The translations under genes and the position numbers were made by a program. Below the pieces are notes generated by a model. That model worked only from the letters and a program-made list of their open reading frames with translations, made no database searches and was not told the origin of the DNA. From assembly GCA_046757725.1 (NCBI GenBank), contig JBHHYU010000093.1, forward strand, positions 1 to 11,299: a stretch of DNA of 11,299 nt. Direction: 5' to 3'. The DNA comes from JBHHYU01 sp046757725. GTDB lineage: Bacteria; Desulfobacterota; Binatia; UBA9968. Numbering within the stretch: position 1 is the stretch's first letter; each line of letters begins with the position of its first letter. Of the stretch, positions 7,818-11,299 are shown piece after piece.

Positions 7818-7821
7818 AAAG

Positions 7822-8220
7822 ATGCCGGTTATTAATTTAACTAAAAATACCTGGCTGGCAACCAAAGTAAAACGGGCAGACAGTTTTCGCACGCGCTTGC
7901 TGGGATTGTTAAAGAGGAGGAGACTGGGACCTGAAGAAGCTCTCTGGTTGGTCCCCAGTAAGGGGATTCACACCTTTGGTATGAAATTTCCCATAGACGT
8001 GATTTTTCTAAATAAAGACAATAAAGTTCTCGATGTGATCCCCAGCATGGGTCCCTATCGAGCTACTCGTTTTCACTTCGCATCGTATAGCGTTCTCGAG
8101 CTTCCGGAGGGTACGATCCACAAAAGCCATACGGCGATCAGCGATGAGTTAGACGTCTCGCTGGTGGAATCGTCAGAAATCGACGATCTAAAGGAGACCA
8201 GGCTTAACGAAGTCGGGTAA
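7822..8220 (+). CDS. DUF192 family protein within the tad operon
   Basis: A 132-residue protein of the DUF192 family, whose biochemical role is not established; members recur in and near tad loci. Family hallmarks are SFRTRLLGLLKR (21-32), the central IHTFGMKFPIDVIFL block (49-63), KVLDVIPSMGPYR (68-80) and VLELPEGT (91-98). Many homologues are exported with a signal peptide. This one has none visible, so it appears cytoplasmic. The start was set at the ATG with GGAGG eight bases before it; a GTG at 7804 would add six residues and overlap tadC. Four bases separate it from tadC, and 46 bases, including a repeated CACGGCCC (8222-8229 and 8235-8242), separate it from tadE. Context suggests a role linked to pilus assembly, but that is inference. 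Confidence 0.88.
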   Translation: MPVINLTKNTWLATKVKRADSFRTRLLGLLKRRRLGPEEALWLVPSKGIHTFGMKFPIDVIFLNKDNKVLDVIPSMGPYRATRFHFASYSVLELPEGTIHKSHTAISDELDVSLVESSEIDDLKETRLNEVG

Positions 8221-8266
8221 GCACGGCCCAACTGACACGGCCCGGTGTTGCACAGGAGAGTGTAAA

Positions 8267-8725
8267 ATGCCAAACCTTTCCGGTAACGCGGTATTAACCC
8301 ACAAGGGGCAAGCTACGGTTGAATTCGCGCTGGCCGCTCTCATCTTCTTTACGGCCTTCCTTGCTATCGTTGAGTTTGCACACCTTTTCTACACCAAACT
8401 AACATTACAACATGCCCTCAATGAAGCGGGAAGATTCATGGTGACAGGCCAAACCCCGGGCCCTCTCAATCGAGCCGAGGACATCAAGGATGTATTTTGC
8501 AAAAAGCTAATAGGAACGGGGCTTAGCTGCCCGGCATTAGGACCCGATTTTTTGATAACCTGTGGGGGTGTGGCATGTTCTGCTCCTGGAGGCTCGGCTA
8601 GCGAGACAGTGGTTGTCACCGCAACGTTTACAAAGCCCTGGTTTACTGTCCTCTTTGACCAATTTGTCCCGGGGGGGGTAACGTTGACCATAGGTACTAC
8701 CTGGAAAAATGAGCCTTTTGCATAA
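8267..8725 (+). CDS. tadE: TadE-like pseudopilin
   Basis: Minor pseudopilin of the Flp pilus system, a 152-residue exported protein anchored by one N-terminal helix. The prepilin-type motif is KGQATVEFALAALIF: processing would fall after G14, making Q15 residue +1 and placing E19 at +5, as in Flp pilins and TadE. The hydrophobic helix runs to about residue 41, followed by the TadE-type segment HALNEAGRFMVTG. The periplasmic part holds four cysteines (78, 88, 99, 104), which could form two disulfides. AGGAG at 8254-8258 is eight bases before the ATG. It lies between DUF192 and a second TadE-like gene, the usual place for pseudopilin genes. Assignment as TadE rather than TadF rests on motif and position. 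Confidence 0.87.
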   Translation: MPNLSGNAVLTHKGQATVEFALAALIFFTAFLAIVEFAHLFYTKLTLQHALNEAGRFMVTGQTPGPLNRAEDIKDVFCKKLIGTGLSCPALGPDFLITCGGVACSAPGGSASETVVVTATFTKPWFTVLFDQFVPGGVTLTIGTTWKNEPFA

Positions 8726-8730
8726 GGGAG
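8725..8730 (+). promoter_or_regulatory. Ribosome binding site deciding the start of the second TadE-like gene
   Basis: AGGGAG, touching the tadE stop codon, is seven bases before the ATG at 8738. Only one base separates it from the alternative TTG at 8732, so the ATG is preferred. Confidence 0.65.
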
Positions 8731-8737
8731 TTTGTCT

Positions 8738-9340
8738 ATGGTATTTCGACGAAAAGTTCTCCATTCCCAAAGCGGTCAGGGGATCATAGAGCTAGGCCTC
8801 GCCTTACCGCTCCTTCTATTGTTAAGTCTTGGTGCAATCGAGCTTTCCAATATGATCAGCACCTACCTCACCTTAACACATTTGACGCGAGAGGGCGCTA
8901 ATCTGACCTCCCGCGGTGACGGTACTAGCGGTGATATTACCGCCTCTCTGGATGCTATTATCACCGCCTCGAAACCAGCCCTGTGTTCCGACGGTATCGG
9001 TTGTACTCAGAATTTAGGCCAGTGGACAGTCATCTATTCGCAGATCGTGCCGGATCCTACCAACAACCCGAACCTGTACCAGATCAAACGTGATGGAGCT
9101 GACTGGGTTAGAGGGAGCCTGGGTCAGACCAGTAAAATCGGGTCCGACGGAAACACCGTTAATTGGGCCGAGTTCGGTATCGATCCGGCCTCGGTTACAC
9201 TGACGGCCGGGCAGACATTTCACGTCGTTGAGGTCTTTTACGACTACGGACCCAGCAAACTCACCCCTATAGACAACCTAACGGGGAACCTCCTTCCAGA
9301 GCTATTCTACGACAGGACGATTTTCAGGGATGTAACCTAG
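8738..9340 (+). CDS. Second TadE/TadF-like pseudopilin
   Basis: A 200-residue exported minor pseudopilin-type protein. The N-terminus is basic, followed by SGQGIIELGLALPLLLLLSLG. Processing after G13 would make Q14 +1 and put E18 at +5, so this is probably another substrate of the CpaA peptidase. The hydrophobic helix spans about 16-38; the segment THLTREGANLTSRG (47-60) resembles the region after the helix in TadE proteins. The periplasmic part is polar, with two cysteines (83, 89) and many Asp, Asn and Thr residues. The start was chosen by the ribosome binding site (ATG 8738 rather than TTG 8732). It is 12 bases after tadE and 24 before tadG, completing the usual run of two pseudopilins plus TadG. 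It could equally be called TadF; the motif alone does not separate them. Confidence 0.82.
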   Translation: MVFRRKVLHSQSGQGIIELGLALPLLLLLSLGAIELSNMISTYLTLTHLTREGANLTSRGDGTSGDITASLDAIITASKPALCSDGIGCTQNLGQWTVIYSQIVPDPTNNPNLYQIKRDGADWVRGSLGQTSKIGSDGNTVNWAEFGIDPASVTLTAGQTFHVVEVFYDYGPSKLTPIDNLTGNLLPELFYDRTIFRDVT

Positions 9341-9346
9341 ATCTTG

Positions 9347-9355
9347 AAGGGAGGG
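9347..9355 (+). promoter_or_regulatory. Ribosome binding site deciding the tadG start
   Basis: AAGGGAGGG lies nine bases before the ATG at 9365. An upstream TTG at 9344 would place this site inside the coding sequence, so the ATG was chosen. Confidence 0.65.
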
Positions 9356-9364
9356 AAACGAGCT

Positions 9365-10882
9365 ATGACGAGGTGGCGCTTGGGAAAGAACAAGCCGGCC
9401 GAGAAAGGGCAGATTCTAATCCTTATCGTTGTAGCCTTCACTCTGCTCGGTATTTTTGTGGGCCTTACCATAGATCTGGGAAGGGGCTATCTGATGAAGG
9501 CCCGGCTTTACCGTGTTGTCGATGCAGTAAGTATTGCTGCTGCGAAGGCTTTGAAAGGGCAGGTCGCATTCGAGCCTGATGCCATCAAGGCGGCACAAGA
9601 TGCTGCAGTGATGAATGGTTTTACCTGTTGTTCTGCTAGTACTCCCCTTGTAGTTAGCTTTGTCAACAAACCTGTTCCTGGTGGGCCCGAAATGCGATTC
9701 GTTCAGGTTACGGCAACCACCTCGATACCCACAACATTCATGCGGCTGGCTAGCTTGGTTACCTCAGGGGATTTTTCTAAACTTGATGTCAGTGCCTTTG
9801 CAGAGGCCGGGCCGGAGAGGCCAGTGGACGTCGCGCTTGTTTTGGACCGCTCCGGTTCCATGAGGGAAGATGATCCATCCGGGACATCAAAAATAAATGC
9901 CTTAAAATGTTCTTTGACCGGATTCGGTTGTTCCGGGACGGGATTTTTAGGTCAAACTTTCTCTGTCGATGACCAAGTTGGCATGACGAGTTTTGGCTTT
10001 CGTGGCTGTGGTAACAGCAGCGGGACGGACGCTTCGGTTGATGACTGCAGCGACAACGCAGACCAACCCCTGGGCACCGATATCACAACTATTTCGGCTT
10101 CCGTTGATGGTCTACAAGCGCCTTCTGGTACCTATACAAATACCATGGAGGCGCTTCTTACCGCAAAAGACATGATGCAAGATGCTGTGAATGATCCCGC
10201 GCGGGCGAGGACCCGCAAGGCAGTTCTCCTTGTCACCGACGGGCAGCCGACCGCTCTAAGACGGTTTAGTGTTTCGGCGTGTCAACAGGAGCCGGACGGC
10301 AGTCCTCTATCGGCCCCGGGTGGTGGTAACGGCGGTATCACTGATCCCGATGGTTGTATCCACCGTCTCAACATAACCGGATTTGGCAGCAATGGGATAA
10401 GACGCCATGATCTTTCGGCTCCCTATACTTCTGGAAATGTCGGCCCGATCGGAGGTAATCAACTGTATGTAGATCTAGCGGCTGATGCCCGGACTAAAGC
10501 GAGGGATGAAGCCGACGGGATCAAGGGTCTTGATGTTGATGGAGACGGGGTGGGAGACGTTGTGATATTTGCGATAGCGATAGGAGACGATAAACTATCA
10601 CTGCGGCCGGATTCTCGACTCGATGCTAATGCCAAGTGTCTACTTGCGCTAATAGCCAATGATCCGGGTACCGTTTTCAATTGTGCCAATGTTACAACTA
10701 CCAATGATGGTGATACGCATCCGGACCTTTCGCCTTGCCAGTCGGATCCTACCAGTTGCATTGATGCAACTCAGCAGCAGGGCAAGGTATTTACCGTTGA
10801 TCTGACAGGAGATGTAACGGCCCAATTGCAGGCTATTTTCAACGAAATAGCGATATCGTTGAAACTCCGCTTAACGGCATAG
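9365..10882 (+). CDS. tadG: TadG-like protein with von Willebrand factor A domain
   Basis: A 505-residue exported accessory or tip-associated Flp pilus protein. The TadE/G-like N-terminus (EKGQILILIVVAFTLLG at 14-30) has the G|Q junction but no glutamate at +5, the usual difference from pseudopilins. It is followed by IDLGRGYLMKARLYRVVDA (36-54), typical of TadG. A von Willebrand A domain starts at about residue 153 (PVDVALVLDRSGSM) with MIDAS residues D161, S163 and S165, a Thr in GTYTNTMEAL (about 258), and D292 in VTDGQPT. The domain is enlarged by polar insertions; one, LDVDGDGVGD at 389-398, has the DxDxDGxxD pattern of a calcium-binding loop. Twelve cysteines after the helix (88, 89, 182, 189, 215, 228, 306, 331, 425, 440, 458, 465) suggest disulfides. 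The protein ends in IFNEIAISLKLRLTA, a common TadG ending. The start is set by a strong ribosome binding site. Confidence 0.9.
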   Translation: MTRWRLGKNKPAEKGQILILIVVAFTLLGIFVGLTIDLGRGYLMKARLYRVVDAVSIAAAKALKGQVAFEPDAIKAAQDAAVMNGFTCCSASTPLVVSFVNKPVPGGPEMRFVQVTATTSIPTTFMRLASLVTSGDFSKLDVSAFAEAGPERPVDVALVLDRSGSMREDDPSGTSKINALKCSLTGFGCSGTGFLGQTFSVDDQVGMTSFGFRGCGNSSGTDASVDDCSDNADQPLGTDITTISASVDGLQAPSGTYTNTMEALLTAKDMMQDAVNDPARARTRKAVLLVTDGQPTALRRFSVSACQQEPDGSPLSAPGGGNGGITDPDGCIHRLNITGFGSNGIRRHDLSAPYTSGNVGPIGGNQLYVDLAADARTKARDEADGIKGLDVDGDGVGDVVIFAIAIGDDKLSLRPDSRLDANAKCLLALIANDPGTVFNCANVTTTNDGDTHPDLSPCQSDPTSCIDATQQQGKVFTVDLTGDVTAQLQAIFNEIAISLKLRLTA

Positions 10883-10930
10883 AGACGATTTAAAACACTC
10901 CAAACTCTGTTTTTCATTTCTTAACAGGCT

Positions 10931-10996
10931 TTCCCTTCGGGCTCCCTCTATTCCCGGCTATTCCCAATAACTTGCCAACTGTTCCCTATAGTTCCG
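10931..10996 (+). repeat. Phased TTCCC-like array, about 10-base period
   Basis: Seven 5-base units start at 10931, 10942, 10951, 10961, 10972, 10982 and 10992 (TTCCC, CTCCC, TTCCC, TTCCC, TTGCC, TTCCC, TTCCG). Intervals are 11, 9, 10, 11, 10 and 10, close to one DNA helical turn. Two neighbouring units are part of the exact repeat CTATTCCC (10948-10955 and 10958-10965). The period is not a multiple of three, so a coding origin is unlikely. It may be a protein-binding array on one helix face, a pyrimidine-rich RNA element, or a decayed short tandem repeat. Confidence 0.5.
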
Positions 10997-11003
10997 GCCG
11001 GAA
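10992..11003. repeat. Perfect 12-base palindrome
   Basis: TTCCGGCCGGAA is its own reverse complement and begins at the last unit of the phased TTCCC array. It could be an operator half-site pair for a dimeric regulator. A 12-base palindrome is also compatible with chance in a window of this size. Confidence 0.3.
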
Positions 11004-11057
11004 TTGTAAATCCAGCGGCTATTTGGCGGTCCGATAATTCCTAATAAAATGAAGTAG

Positions 11058-11088
11058 TTGGGCAAATCGGAGAGTCTGATTTGCCCAA
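11058..11088. other. Perfect 11-bp inverted repeat (stem-loop)
   Basis: TTGGGCAAATC (11058-11068) and its exact reverse complement GATTTGCCCAA (11078-11088) flank a 9-base loop. No T-run follows on the plus strand, and on the minus strand the bases after the stem are also not T-rich enough for a standard intrinsic terminator. It may act as an operator, an mRNA 3' stabilising hairpin after tadG, or a rho-independent terminator of non-standard form. It is the strongest secondary-structure signal noticed in the window. Confidence 0.5.
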
Positions 11089-11255
11089 AGGACAATCCTG
11101 TAGCTTCACGTAACATTTTTTGGGAGCGCTTCGCTCAGGAGCTCCGTAAACCTTCGAAAAATTACCTAGTTAGCTGTGGTATGGGAATTGCTGTTCTGTT
11201 TGATGGTTAGTACGCAAGCTCGCAATCATTAACCGATTTTATGGGGAGCTCAGGT

Positions 11256-11299
11256 ATGAAGAACCGTAGTTTTAGCGAGAAAGGCCAAGCCCTGATCTT
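11256..11299 (+). CDS. Start of a further TadG-type protein (partial, runs off the window)
   Basis: Fourteen complete codons are visible, beginning at an ATG with GGGGAG (11243-11248) seven bases upstream. An in-frame ATG at 11241 would bury that site, so 11256 is preferred. The peptide MKNRSFSEKGQALI matches the N-terminal TadE/TadG-like motif, in which a charged stretch plus KGQ precedes a hydrophobic helix. With Q11 as +1, the +5 codon begins with TT and so is Leu or Phe, not Glu. This points to a TadG-type protein rather than a processed pseudopilin. The 373-base gap from tadG suggests its own promoter. The rest of the gene is outside the window. Confidence 0.7.
   Translation, partial: MKNRSFSEKGQALI

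Larger units (their letters stand above)
10883..11255. other. 373-base intergenic region after tadG
   Basis: No convincing gene is seen on either strand; the longest frame is 52 codons on the minus strand with no ribosome binding site. There is also no strong intrinsic terminator after tadG. The best candidate is an AT-rich 6-bp stem (10892-10897 with 10908-10913) followed by a short T-rich run. The region contains a phased TTCCC array, a 12-base palindrome, a perfect 11-bp stem-loop and a GC-rich hairpin cluster at 11123-11145; the first three are listed separately. The TadG-type gene at the right edge starts immediately after it. The region is the most likely place for a second promoter, but no clear -35/-10 pair or sigma-54 site could be identified. 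Confidence 0.6.

Noticed and set aside
7804..7821. GTG start for the DUF192 gene
   Set aside because: The ribosome binding site GGAGG falls after this codon; ATG 7822 has ideal spacing.
10778..10917. Minus-strand frame of about 46 codons overlapping the 3' end of tadG
   Set aside because: Mostly antisense to tadG, short, and without a convincing ribosome binding site.
10892..10922. Possible intrinsic terminator after tadG
   Set aside because: The stem is only six AT-rich pairs with a 10-base loop and the following T-run is interrupted by C and A, so it is too weak to call.
10960..11115. Minus-strand frame of about 52 codons in the intergenic region
   Set aside because: It has an ATG at 11115 but no ribosome binding site, no recognisable similarity, and passes through the perfect inverted repeat. 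Its length is within chance expectation.
11198..11240. Sigma-70-like promoter before the right-edge gene
   Set aside because: A TTGATG at about 11198 has no acceptable -10 box at 16-18 bases; no sigma-54 pair was found either.

Overview
The window carries one almost complete tad/flp (tight adherence, type IVc pilus) locus. All genes lie on the plus strand, in the order cpaA (tadV) - cpaB (rcpC) - cpaC (rcpA) - cpaE (tadZ) - cpaF (tadA) - tadB - tadC - a DUF192 gene - tadE - a second tadE-like gene - tadG with a von Willebrand A domain. After a 373-base non-coding stretch, the first 14 codons of a further TadG-type gene run off the right edge. A secretin and a CpaB homologue imply an outer membrane, so the host is a Gram-negative-type (diderm) bacterium. 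Base composition is moderate. Adding DUF192, two TadE-like genes and a vWA TadG to the locus recalls tad loci of environmental lineages outside the Alphaproteobacteria, but the sequence does not allow a phylum to be named.

Layout. Bases 1-99 hold no recognisable gene, though two frames stay open there, so an upstream gene tail is possible. Bases 100-7817 are the export and assembly core. It comprises the prepilin peptidase, periplasmic CpaB, outer-membrane secretin, the ParA/MinD-like localisation ATPase, the hexameric secretion ATPase and two inner-membrane platform proteins. Bases 7822-9340 hold DUF192 and two minor pseudopilin-like proteins with G|Q...E(+5) processing motifs. Bases 9365-10882 encode the large exported vWA protein. 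Gaps are mostly under 100 bases and several starts are coupled (a 4-base overlap between cpaF and tadB, a 4-base gap between tadC and DUF192), so transcription as one or two operons is likely.

How it works together (family knowledge). CpaA processes the pilin and the pseudopilins TadE/TadF. CpaF powers assembly through TadB/TadC. CpaC forms the outer-membrane pore, assisted by CpaB. CpaE positions the machine. TadE and TadG proteins are exported accessory or tip components. The major Flp pilin gene is not in the window and neither is cpaD, so the pilin must be encoded elsewhere, perhaps just upstream.

No wholly new system is evident. The less ordinary points are these: a 26-28 codon reading frame between cpaC and cpaE that ends in an ATGA overlap with cpaE; an EF-hand-like calcium loop inside the vWA domain of TadG; a helically phased TTCCC array and a perfect 11-bp stem-loop in the 3' intergenic region; and a second TadG-type start beyond that region.
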